A stretch of DNA of 64,000 bases, taken from NCBI GenBank assembly GCA_947469885.1, contig CANIQT010000001.1, forward strand, positions 372,001 to 436,000, given 5' to 3'. The stretch is from Bacteroidota bacterium (lineage in GTDB: Bacteria; Bacteroidota; Bacteroidia; 2-12-FULL-35-15). Below are positions 33,125 to 41,116 of this stretch, in pieces. Position 1 is the first letter of the stretch; the number at the start of each line of letters is the position of its first letter. Below the pieces are notes generated by a model. The model ran no database searches, was not told the origin of the DNA, and saw nothing but the letters and a program-made list of their open reading frames with translations. The translations under genes were made by a program, and so were the position numbers.

Positions 33125-34405
33125 TTAATCTTGTAAATATGTTTTTCCTTGTCGCCAAATATCAACAGCAACATACCATGATTGTTTATAGATACCTGAA
33201 CGTTCCAATGTAAAATCATTATCAGTAAAAGGATTATCTACTTTTGTAAAAGAATATTGAAGAGAATTCACATTGTTTTCTTCACCATACGTCCAAGTTT
33301 CAGAGGTTGCTGAACGATAGATGGTATTGGGCGCGCCATAAATCAGATATATCATACCCCTGTCCGTTTTCCAACCTTCGAGATAAGAAGTGAAATATAA
33401 ATTTGCATCCTGCATTCTGTTATAATACTTTCTGATTACTTCTCTTGCCTTGTCCTGATTGCCTGCACAGTTAGTCCAAAATTTTTCAACAGATACTTTT
33501 TTATTTAAACTATTGCTTAACTCTTCAAACTCTTGTTTGGTGGTAATAAACCGTAAAGGAGGAACCATATCTTCCGCCTTTTTTATTTCAGGAAAAAGGT
33601 CAGAGAAATTAAATAATGTTATACCCTGATGATTACTTGTATCTAATTGAAAATGATAAAACCCTACTTTTGTTGCCGTAAAATTTGTAGTTCCATCTTG
33701 CGAAAGTTGCATGGTAAACGTGCTATCTGCTTTATATTTGAAAGGCTCAGGGTCAGTCATAGAAAAAGGCGGAGAAGCTAAAGGAAAATCTCTTTTGTAA
33801 TATCGCACATAAAGATTTACAGCAATTTTTGCCTTGTATTTAATAATTAATTCTTCACCGGTTTTAGTATAATTACAAAATAAAGGAAGGTCTTTTGATT
33901 TTGATTTGATAATAAAATTTTGTCGGTTCAAATCATTTTCCTTTTCAATATTTAAAACATTTGATACTGTTACATTTTTATTTAAATCAGAAACGGTTAC
34001 TTTCAAACAATACGTATGTTTTGATTTTGCTTTCACCTTCATTACTCCGATTAAATATTTGTCTAAAGAATTGCCATTATCAATAACGCGAACTGATGCG
34101 CTGTCAATTATTTCTCTAGAATCAAAGTTAGGCAGTAAGCGATAAGATATAATTACATTGGAAGAAAAATTTATTCCATCAGGTCGAGTGTACAGTAGTT
34201 CTTTACTTGCTATTTTAAAATGAAGTTCCGTAATTGTATCACTACTATTAAATAATGCAAACTGAGGATGGATGGTATTTGCATCGTGCTTATAAGAACT
34301 AGGCTCTGTTTTGTTGGCAACTCTTCGGGAAGGACCACATGAAATAATACTTAAAATAACTACCGTGCAAAATAATATTTGTTTCATTTTATTGTTTGTT
34401 TTCAA
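33125..34405 (-). CDS. GWxTD-domain lipoprotein
   Basis: This 426-residue lipoprotein has the lipobox ILSIISC near residue 22. Its C-terminal domain carries the defining motif EGWKTDRGMIYLIYGAP and ends with WYVAVDIWRQGK. GWxTD proteins are widespread in Bacteroidota, with an unknown envelope role. The start may be the ATG at 34405 or the Met six codons later (MKQILFC). It lies 21 bp upstream of rlmB and 78 bp downstream of the Omp85 gene on the same strand. Confidence 0.85.
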   Translation of the reverse strand: MKTNNKMKQILFCTVVILSIISCGPSRRVANKTEPSSYKHDANTIHPQFALFNSSDTITELHFKIASKELLYTRPDGINFSSNVIISYRLLPNFDSREIIDSASVRVIDNGNSLDKYLIGVMKVKAKSKHTYCLKVTVSDLNKNVTVSNVLNIEKENDLNRQNFIIKSKSKDLPLFCNYTKTGEELIIKYKAKIAVNLYVRYYKRDFPLASPPFSMTDPEPFKYKADSTFTMQLSQDGTTNFTATKVGFYHFQLDTSNHQGITLFNFSDLFPEIKKAEDMVPPLRFITTKQEFEELSNSLNKKVSVEKFWTNCAGNQDKAREVIRKYYNRMQDANLYFTSYLEGWKTDRGMIYLIYGAPNTIYRSATSETWTYGEENNVNSLQYSFTKVDNPFTDNDFTLERSGIYKQSWYVAVDIWRQGKTYLQD

Positions 34406-34483
34406 AAAGATATTGGTTGAAAACGGCTGCTAAATTAAGAATTTATTTGCTTGGAGAATTTTGTATTTTCAGGTAAATGAATT

Positions 34484-36397
34484 CTAAAAATAATTTACAA
34501 TACCAAAATGAATTTTTCCACTCTTTAACTGAATGCCATTATGGAACTGTTCGCCTAAAGCATAACTGATTGAAAATATTCCAGCCTTGGTTTCAAAACT
34601 AATACCTGCGCCAAAACCATAAGGTGTATCGTGCACTAGCAAAGGCTGAGTAACTGTATTCACATTGGCTTCGTAATATGCCTGATCACCGAAAACATAT
34701 AAGTAAGAATTCTGCTCCAATATAAAACGATACTCCAGCGTAAAGATGGAATATGCAGAAGCAAAAATAGATTCTTCGTCAAAACCTCTTAATGTTTTTA
34801 ATCCACCTATGCGAAATAATTCATTTTGAAATGTATTTTCACCATACAAATATGCTGCCTGTGCCCCTACTTTCATAGTTGCTCTACTAAATAATGGAAT
34901 AAATAAACTTCCTTCAAAATCGCCATTAGCAACCGTTGAATTGAGATGAGCAATACTCTCGTACGCCTTCGGATTAATCTTTGCATTCCTTTTAATATTC
35001 TTTGTACCCACACTTGCATTCATAATAATTGAAAACCCTTTGCGGGGATTTAAACGATAATCTAACCTTTCCCATTTCCAACCTAATCCGTACATATTAA
35101 TACTAACATCAGCATAAACTGGCAGTGTGGTTATATTCTCCAACCCGTTTACGCTGAGTAATGATGATGTTTTATTAGTATAAAATATTTTTAAATAATT
35201 TCCTCCAATTAATAAATACTGCAGCCCTAAATTGTGATTTACTTCCAGATAGGTGGTATCTTTTTTATACAATTTAAAAGTATAATCTATACCAAAAGGT
35301 GTACGAAGAATGAATGGATATACCACTCTCAGTTTCAAATCTTGCGTTAGTGTTTGTAGTCTTCTCCAATTCAAATCTATTAACTCTCCTCTGCCCAATC
35401 CATTTTGTAATTTCAAACGAACATCTCCGGTAAATACTATTTTACCTGTTTTATTATCGGGCAAAATTCCAAGAATTCCATCGAACTGAGAGGAGCGTTT
35501 CTTTTCCAAATTTAGAATCAGTTTGTTGAATTTATCAGTAAAAATAACAGTTGCAGGTTTGGTGGAACGCACAAACGAAAGCTCTGCAAGGCGGGTGTTT
35601 ACTTTTTTCAATTGGGCTTCATTATACCTGCTGCCAGGCTTTATCCCCAAATAATTATACATAAATACAGGAACAATTTTTGCATTTCCTTTTATCACCA
35701 CACTGTCAATTTTTTCTTCTGTATTTTTGGTAAGGTTAAGTTGTGCAGAAATCTTACCATCTGTAATATCAATGCTATCGATCTTTACAGAGGCAAACGG
35801 GAAACCATTGTTTTCGTAATACGTAATTAATTTTTCCTGAATTCGTTTTACATTCTTAAAATAAATAGGTTTGTTGCTATATATTTTTTCTCTAAATCCG
35901 ATTTCACTCAACACACCTTCGTCCACATTTCCTTTTTTTAGATGCGCCCATTTGTACTGCAAACCAAAGTTTAAATAGACTTTTAGATTTGTCGAATCAG
36001 TAATCAGTGAATCATAAGAGGAAGTTAAATAAGCATTATCGAAGCAGGTAAATAATACATTTTGAAGTTCTGTATTTCGTTCGTGCAACGAGTTGAATTC
36101 TTTTTTGTAGGTTATTTTTTTTAGCAAAGATTCATCTTTGATGGAATGAATAATTAAAGTACAATGTCGTCTTGCAAATTCATTATTTGGTTTTTTTGTT
36201 GTATCCACCACTACTGTTGCCTCTTTTTTGGTAGTATCATTCAAAAGGTTAACGGTTGTTTGTGCACTATCGAGCACATAAGTAGTCTGTTTCTTTGTAG
36301 TATCAGCCGCTTGAGCATCAACTGTTGATGGAAATAAGACTCCTGAAATAACAATTGAAATTAAAAAACAATAATATCTGTTTACTCTAAATAGCAT
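34484..36397 (-). CDS. Omp85/BamA-TamA-like outer-membrane protein
   Basis: This 637-residue outer-membrane protein has a signal peptide ending near TVDAQ (residue 29). A Thr/Val/Lys-rich linker and POTRA-like domains follow (YYENNGFPFASVKIDSIDI; VVIKGNAKIVPVFMYNYLGIKPG). The C-terminal beta barrel holds the conserved loop-6 RGF motif in RIGGLKTLRGFDEES and ends in an aromatic residue (IVNYF), as required for BAM-dependent insertion. BamA proper usually has five POTRA domains; with fewer here, a TamA-like or Bacteroidota-specific paralogue is likelier. Confidence 0.85.
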   Translation of the reverse strand: MLFRVNRYYCFLISIVISGVLFPSTVDAQAADTTKKQTTYVLDSAQTTVNLLNDTTKKEATVVVDTTKKPNNEFARRHCTLIIHSIKDESLLKKITYKKEFNSLHERNTELQNVLFTCFDNAYLTSSYDSLITDSTNLKVYLNFGLQYKWAHLKKGNVDEGVLSEIGFREKIYSNKPIYFKNVKRIQEKLITYYENNGFPFASVKIDSIDITDGKISAQLNLTKNTEEKIDSVVIKGNAKIVPVFMYNYLGIKPGSRYNEAQLKKVNTRLAELSFVRSTKPATVIFTDKFNKLILNLEKKRSSQFDGILGILPDNKTGKIVFTGDVRLKLQNGLGRGELIDLNWRRLQTLTQDLKLRVVYPFILRTPFGIDYTFKLYKKDTTYLEVNHNLGLQYLLIGGNYLKIFYTNKTSSLLSVNGLENITTLPVYADVSINMYGLGWKWERLDYRLNPRKGFSIIMNASVGTKNIKRNAKINPKAYESIAHLNSTVANGDFEGSLFIPLFSRATMKVGAQAAYLYGENTFQNELFRIGGLKTLRGFDEESIFASAYSIFTLEYRFILEQNSYLYVFGDQAYYEANVNTVTQPLLVHDTPYGFGAGISFETKAGIFSISYALGEQFHNGIQLKSGKIHFGIVNYF

Positions 36398-36482
36398 CCG
36401 ATAAAGTTAATCATTTACTGTAAACGAAAATAAATCATTTTTATTGTGTTCTTATAAAACTTTCTTTTTTCGATAATTGTTG

Positions 36483-36490
36483 TACATTTG
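36483..36490 (+). promoter_or_regulatory. -7 promoter box for the CotH-domain gene
   Basis: TACATTTG fits TAnnTTTG, 19 bp before the ATG at 36509. No convincing -33 TTG is visible at the usual spacing. Confidence 0.5.
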
Positions 36491-36508
36491 TAAAAATATA
36501 TTTATTGC

Positions 36509-38608
36509 ATGAACAAAATTCTATTTTCAATCTGTTTTTACCTTTGTGCCTTATTATCAACTGCGCAAACATTTACCAATACAATTGGCGGAACTATTAC
36601 GGATAATAATGCCTACAATTATTATCCTATTCCTGTTTCGGGTTTACCTTTAGCCATTAATACTAATTCGTTCGGATTAGAGTACATTACCATTGACATT
36701 GTTCATCCTTCGGATGGACAGTTGAGGATAAAATTGCAAGCACCCAATGGTAGTATTTACTTTCTTTCTTCGTTTAATGGAGGCACAGGTGCAAATTACG
36801 ACAGCACCATATTTCATGATACATCTACCGTTCCTATTGGATTAGGTACGGCCCCTTTTGCAGGTATTTATCATTCGGAAGATGCACTTTCTAGCTTTAA
36901 TAATGGTATGAATCCGAACGGAACATGGAACCTGATGGTGCGCGACCAAACTGTTGGAAGCATTGGTAATGTTGCTTCATACAGCATCACGTTTAGTAAT
37001 CATCCTGCTGGTTATATTGCTTTCGATTCCACCAATCTTCCAATCGTTATCATTAATACTGCGGGTGCAAACATACCAGATGAGCCCAAGATTGATGCCA
37101 CCATGGGCATCATCTATAATGGTCCGGGTATGATGAATCACATTACAGACTCCGCTAATAATTACAATGGTAAAATTGGAATTGAACTTCGTGGTGCTTC
37201 TTCGGCAGGCTATCCTCAACAACCTTATGGTTTTGAAACACTCGATACCAATAACATTCAAACCAATGATTCTATTTTAGGAATGCCAATGGAACACGAT
37301 TGGAATTTGGTTTCGAACTGGAACGACAAGGTTTTTATGCGAAACACACTTGCGTATCGTTTGTCGCGCAAAATGGGACATTATGCACCACGCACCCGAT
37401 TGGTTGAAGTTACTCTTAACGGAACATACCAGGGAATATATGTGTTGTGCGAAAAAATAAAACGTGATAGCAACCGTGTATCTATTGCTGTGCTTGATAG
37501 TACCGAGAACACAGGTTTAAATGTTACAGGTGGTTATATACTTCAAAATAATCTTTGGGGAGGAGGTACGGACGGTTGGCAGTTGCAGTATCATCCGATT
37601 GACCATCCTACTTTTAATACTCACTTGTTGTACGAATACCCCAAAACATTGAACATAACTGATACTCAAAAAACATACATTCAAACTTTTATCAACGACT
37701 TTGAAACAGCACTCTACAGCGCCAATTACCAAGACACTTTAGTTGGATACAAAAAATATATTGGTGTAAATTCTTTTGTTGATTATTTAATTGTTAACGA
37801 ACTTTCGCGCAATGGTGACGGTTTTAAGAAGAGCCAGTTTTATCACAAAGACAAAGACACTGCCGGTTATGTCTCTCCTCTCAAAGCAGGTCCTGTATGG
37901 GATTTTGATTGGGCATGGAAAGATATTAATGAATGTGCAAGTTTTGCTGCTACTGATGGTTCGGGATGGTCATATCTTGTCAACGATTGCGGACCTGATA
38001 ACAATTCGAATGGATGGATGGTACGAATGATGCAGGATACCAGCTTTCAAAATACATTCCGATGCAGATGGGATAATTTTAGAGAAAACATTTTAAGCGA
38101 TTCAGCATTGTATGGATACATAGATTCTGTTGCATTATATCTCAATGCTGCACAGGCACGCCATTTTCAGAGATGGGGAACATTGGGAATAAACAATGGC
38201 ACACCAGAAATTGAACCAGACCCAGGCACATTTGCAGGTGAAATTACGAACTTCAAAAGCTGGATTGCCAGACGACTTGCATGGTTGGACATTAATATTC
38301 CGGGTAATCCTAATTGTCCTCCTCCCCCTCCTCCTGTTACTGTTGGTGTAAAAAAACAGGAAACAAATTTAATTTCCGTTTATCCAAATCCAACCAATCA
38401 ATTATTAAACATACAGTTTAAGCATGGATACAAACTGCCTGAACTTATACAATTATGTGATGTTACAGGAAATAAATTGATGGAAATAAAAACTATTTCT
38501 GCTAACTTAGCTATTGACATTTCTGCTTTAGCAAATGGAATTTATTTCTGCAAATTTTTAATTGGAAAAGAAATTATTAAGATGGAGAAAGTGGTGGTGA
38601 TGAAGTAA
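36509..38608 (+). CDS. Secreted CotH-domain protein with P-domain and T9SS type A sorting domain
   Basis: This is a 699-residue T9SS cargo. A signal peptide (to about residue 19) is followed by a proprotein-convertase P-domain (residues about 20-165, ITIDIVHPSDGQLRIKLQAPNG and NPNGTWNLMVRD). A CotH kinase-like domain follows, with ELRGASSAGYPQQPYG, NWNDKVFMRNTLAYRLSR and the metal-binding DxD in GPVWDFDWAW (near residue 465). A proline run (PPPPPP) precedes the sorting domain SVYPNPTNQLLNI. CotH proteins can phosphorylate secreted proteins; activity here is not shown. A strong terminator follows. Confidence 0.9.
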   Translation: MNKILFSICFYLCALLSTAQTFTNTIGGTITDNNAYNYYPIPVSGLPLAINTNSFGLEYITIDIVHPSDGQLRIKLQAPNGSIYFLSSFNGGTGANYDSTIFHDTSTVPIGLGTAPFAGIYHSEDALSSFNNGMNPNGTWNLMVRDQTVGSIGNVASYSITFSNHPAGYIAFDSTNLPIVIINTAGANIPDEPKIDATMGIIYNGPGMMNHITDSANNYNGKIGIELRGASSAGYPQQPYGFETLDTNNIQTNDSILGMPMEHDWNLVSNWNDKVFMRNTLAYRLSRKMGHYAPRTRLVEVTLNGTYQGIYVLCEKIKRDSNRVSIAVLDSTENTGLNVTGGYILQNNLWGGGTDGWQLQYHPIDHPTFNTHLLYEYPKTLNITDTQKTYIQTFINDFETALYSANYQDTLVGYKKYIGVNSFVDYLIVNELSRNGDGFKKSQFYHKDKDTAGYVSPLKAGPVWDFDWAWKDINECASFAATDGSGWSYLVNDCGPDNNSNGWMVRMMQDTSFQNTFRCRWDNFRENILSDSALYGYIDSVALYLNAAQARHFQRWGTLGINNGTPEIEPDPGTFAGEITNFKSWIARRLAWLDINIPGNPNCPPPPPPVTVGVKKQETNLISVYPNPTNQLLNIQFKHGYKLPELIQLCDVTGNKLMEIKTISANLAIDISALANGIYFCKFLIGKEIIKMEKVVVMK

Positions 38609-38636
38609 AGCGATTTTAGAATTTATTTTTAAATAA

Positions 38637-38664
38637 AAAAAGCCATGCATTTCTGCATGGCTTT
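38637..38664. terminator. Bidirectional terminator between convergent genes
   Basis: A perfect stem AAAAGCCATGCA / TGCATGGCTTTT with a short TTTC loop and A/T flanks serves the plus-strand CotH gene and the minus-strand helical/FN3-like gene. Confidence 0.85.
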
Positions 38665-38686
38665 TTGTTTTACTTAATACAATTAT

Positions 38687-39415
38687 TTATCCTTTCACAA
38701 CTATCGGTTCCGACAAATCACTGATTTGCAATTTTCCGTTTTGAGCATACGCATATATTTCATATCTCACATTTTTCAATCCTTTGAAATGAGTATATTT
38801 TCCTTTTTTAGTAGCCGTTTTCACTACTATTTCTCCCGTTCCACTCATTTCAATTTTAAGTTGTCCGTCATCATCAATATTAATAGTTGCCCTTGCATCC
38901 ACTTCCACCACTATTAAAGTAGTTTGGGTAGGGTTGTAATCTGCACCATTAATTACTTTTACATCAATTTTTCCTGTTCCCACATTTTCGCCAGACAGTA
39001 CTGGTGTTTCCGGAACTCCTTTTGCAGTACTAACCAATTTTTGAGGAGTAAGAAACGAAAGTGCAATATTGGTAGCTGCTTCCTGACGGGTGGTGCGGTT
39101 GGCATCTAAATTAGCAATCGGTTCCACCCTGTCAGCATAACCATCCAACCATGCTTTGCCCAACACCACTTTATCATCAATGATATCTAAATTTCCTTTA
39201 GTAGGTGCTTGTTTCCAATCGTTTATTGCTGTTTGAATAGCAGTGGCAGCACCGGTTCCTAAGTTGTAATAGGCAGTAGGAATATCGGGGTTGGAGTATA
39301 AATCGGCAACAGAGCCCATTCCAACACAATCAATAATGTATTGTTTTACGTTTGATGAATTTTTTTGGTTCGTGTAAACTGTACGTTTAACTTTTACTTT
39401 TTTTAAGGTAGCCAT
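38687..39415 (-). CDS. Helical domain + beta-sandwich protein, array-associated (2)
   Basis: This 242-residue protein has no signal peptide and a very basic start (MATLKKVKVKRTVY). The helical N-terminal part contains AWLDGYADRVEPIANLDANRTTRQEA, which by eye resembles the GGYVETIANLEVSTASE segment of the protein at 19945-20559. The C-terminal half is FN3-like (PETPVLSGENVGTGKIDV, FKGLKNVRYEIYAYAQNG). Like that protein, it is followed by a terminator and preceded (about 100 bp) by a 21-bp array. The function is unknown. Confidence 0.7.
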   Translation of the reverse strand: MATLKKVKVKRTVYTNQKNSSNVKQYIIDCVGMGSVADLYSNPDIPTAYYNLGTGAATAIQTAINDWKQAPTKGNLDIIDDKVVLGKAWLDGYADRVEPIANLDANRTTRQEAATNIALSFLTPQKLVSTAKGVPETPVLSGENVGTGKIDVKVINGADYNPTQTTLIVVEVDARATINIDDDGQLKIEMSGTGEIVVKTATKKGKYTHFKGLKNVRYEIYAYAQNGKLQISDLSEPIVVKG

Positions 39416-39518
39416 TTTTGTTTTTTTTAGTGATTATTAATTTCCGATTGATTTCTATTTATTTACTTCATATTCTATTTTTTAATTTCTGATAGTATTG
39501 ATAGCACTTCCTTTCATG

Positions 39519-39686
39519 TTTCGGATACTATCTGTGACGTTTCGGATACTATCCTTGACGTTTCGGATACTATCTGTGACGTTTCGGATACTATCTGTGA
39601 CGTTTCGGATACTATCCTTGACGTTTCGGATACTATCCTTGACCTTTCGGATACTATCTGTGACGTTTCAGATACTATCTGCCAAT
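39519..39686. repeat. 21-bp tandem array 2 (8 units)
   Basis: Eight units of exactly 21 bp start at 39519. The core is TTTCGGATACTATC, a 2-nt variable site, then TGACG. The variable dinucleotide (positions 15-16) is only ever TG or CT, in the order TG CT TG TG CT CT TG TG. The last unit is degenerate. On the minus strand it reads as the 7-residue repeat I-V-S-E-T-S-[Q/R] in a 66-codon frame (39514-39714). It lies about 100 bp upstream of the helical/FN3-like gene. Confidence 0.95.
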
Positions 39687-39879
39687 TTTCCGTCTTCCTA
39701 TCTTTCGCTTTCAATAATTATGTAAAGAACTTCGGTGCAAAGAAAACTAATATTTTAATAAGTCAAAAAACCTCCAGAGGTATTTTGAAAAAACAACACC
39801 TGCATTTTCCTATTTCCATATTCAGTTTTTGAGATAAAAAATTATTTTTATGAATTATTAATTTATAAATCTAATTATT
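39687..39879. other. Intergenic region between array 2 and the HTH gene
   Basis: No gene is supported. A small dyad ACCTCCAGAGGT lies near 39770, flanked by A and T runs; it could be a weak terminator. The rest is AT-rich leader for the HTH gene. Confidence 0.35.
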
Positions 39880-40134
39880 ATGAATCAAAAATTTACTACT
39901 ATTCAAATGAGGCAACGATGCCTCGACCTGGTGCGCGAAATTGCGCTTGGTAAAAGCAACGCTCAAATTGAACAATCGCTGGGCTGGAAAAAAAATGATG
40001 TAACAAATACACGTAAACGCCTTTATAAGCTTACCGGTTTGCAAGACAGCAGAGAAGTTACCATTTATGCTTTGGCACTTGGTATTGTTACTCAGCAAGA
40101 ATTAGAGAAAACAATACTAATCATTCCATTTTAA
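39880..40134 (+). CDS. Orphan LuxR-type helix-turn-helix protein
   Basis: This 84-residue protein consists of little more than a GerE/LuxR-like HTH: IALGKSNAQIEQSLGWKKNDVTNTRKRLYKLTGLQDSREVTIYALALGIV. The pattern SN-x-QI-x-x-x-LG-x-x-x-x-T-V-x-x-x-x-x-x-I-x-x-KL is recognisable, although the second helix is divergent. No receiver or sensor domain is present. It starts about 190 bp from array 2, divergent to the helical/FN3-like gene. A role at the array is conjecture. Confidence 0.65.
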   Translation: MNQKFTTIQMRQRCLDLVREIALGKSNAQIEQSLGWKKNDVTNTRKRLYKLTGLQDSREVTIYALALGIVTQQELEKTILIIPF

Positions 40135-40270
40135 ATTAATTTTTTTAGAAAATTAATTGCGTTCATTTTTTGAAAATAAAAGAGGGCAGGGAAAAGTATT
40201 GCCATAACTTTTTAAAACCATGCAACCAATTTGCAATTATTTGCATCTATTAAATAAAAGAACAATTACT

Positions 40271-40936
40271 ATGAAAAAAATTTACACCCTCATCATTGCA
40301 TTATTAATTTGCAAATCAATAACAAGTGTTGCACAATGTGCATCTTCTGTTTCGAGTTACGATTTAACAGTAAGCACCAACATGGTGTTGCACCCCACTG
40401 GTTCATCGTATTTTATGATTGCCATTTGTCCGGGCGCAGTTTTGCTCGATAGTATGATGTGTTGCACTCGATTTATACACATACCCGGAGGTGCAGTTTA
40501 CCAAGCAGGACCAATGGCTTACGGTATTGTTTATATTCAAAGTGGTGGAACATTTGATGCTCAGAATTTCGGGGGATCTTTTAGTGTGTATTACGAAGCA
40601 GGTGCTAACATCCTTAATTTTACAGGGCCAGCCATACTATGCAGTAGTGTTTCTTTTCCACCCATGCTTTGCGTGGCAACGAGCACAAACGAAATAAACA
40701 TGGAAGAAACTATGGCCATTTATCCAAATCCAACAACCAATCAGTTAACAGTGAATAGTGAACAGTTGATAGTAAAAGAAATAAAACTGTTTAATGTTTT
40801 GGGAAAAGAAGTTTTTCAATCCGAAATTCAAACTCCGAAATCGGAAATTAATTTAAAAGGAATTGACAAAGGAATTTATTTTGTGGAAATAAAAACAGAC
40901 GTAAAAATAGTAAAGAAGAAAATAGTAATTAATTGA
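40271..40936 (+). CDS. Small secreted protein with T9SS type A sorting domain
   Basis: This 221-residue protein has a signal peptide ending near SVAQC (residue 21), a cysteine-containing beta-rich domain of unknown type (CPGAVLLDSMMCCTRFIHIPG), and a T9SS type A sorting domain starting MAIYPNPTTNQLTV. In the sorting domain two stretches, QLTVNSEQLIVKE and SEIQTPKSEIN, are translations of 7-bp repeats. The ATG at 40271 gives the signal peptide; an extension to 40220 is not used. Confidence 0.8.
   Translation: MKKIYTLIIALLICKSITSVAQCASSVSSYDLTVSTNMVLHPTGSSYFMIAICPGAVLLDSMMCCTRFIHIPGGAVYQAGPMAYGIVYIQSGGTFDAQNFGGSFSVYYEAGANILNFTGPAILCSSVSFPPMLCVATSTNEINMEETMAIYPNPTTNQLTVNSEQLIVKEIKLFNVLGKEVFQSEIQTPKSEINLKGIDKGIYFVEIKTDVKIVKKKIVIN
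40742..40776. repeat. 7-bp repeat read in frame in a T9SS sorting domain (1)
   Basis: The heptamers are CAGTTAA CAGTGAA TAGTGAA CAGTTGA TAGTAAA. Three heptamers make 21 bp, so the protein gains a 7-residue repeat (QLTVNSE then QLIVKE). Confidence 0.85.
40819..40853. repeat. 7-bp repeat read in frame in a T9SS sorting domain (2)
   Basis: The heptamers are ATCCGAA ATTCAAA CTCCGAA ATCGGAA ATTAATT, 42 bp after the first. Confidence 0.7.
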
Positions 40937-41008
40937 TAATGGATAATTGATAATTGATAATGCCAGTTAGTTAATTATTCATTGTCAATTATTAATTATC
41001 AATTACAC
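40935..41008. repeat. Paired 7-bp repeats forming an imperfect inverted repeat
   Basis: GATAATG GATAATT GATAATT GATAATG (40935-40962) is followed by ATTGTCA ATTATTA ATTATCA ATTACAC (40981-41008). The second block is roughly the reverse complement of the first. It starts at the stop codon of the upstream gene. Confidence 0.8.
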
Positions 41009-41116
41009 ATTCCACCCCCTCAAACCCCCATTTCATCTAAAAACAACCTACTATATGATTTTTATATCTAATTTCAACTCCAAATAAAAAAATATTTACT
41101 TAAACTTATTTAGAAA

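Noticed and set aside
39498..39725. Plus- and minus-strand small frames over array 2
   Set aside because: Same reasoning as for array 1; they consist of repeat sequence with short flanks only.
39519..40134. Diversity-generating retroelement acting on the variable repeat positions
   Set aside because: No reverse transcriptase or template repeat was found, and changes are not adenine-specific.
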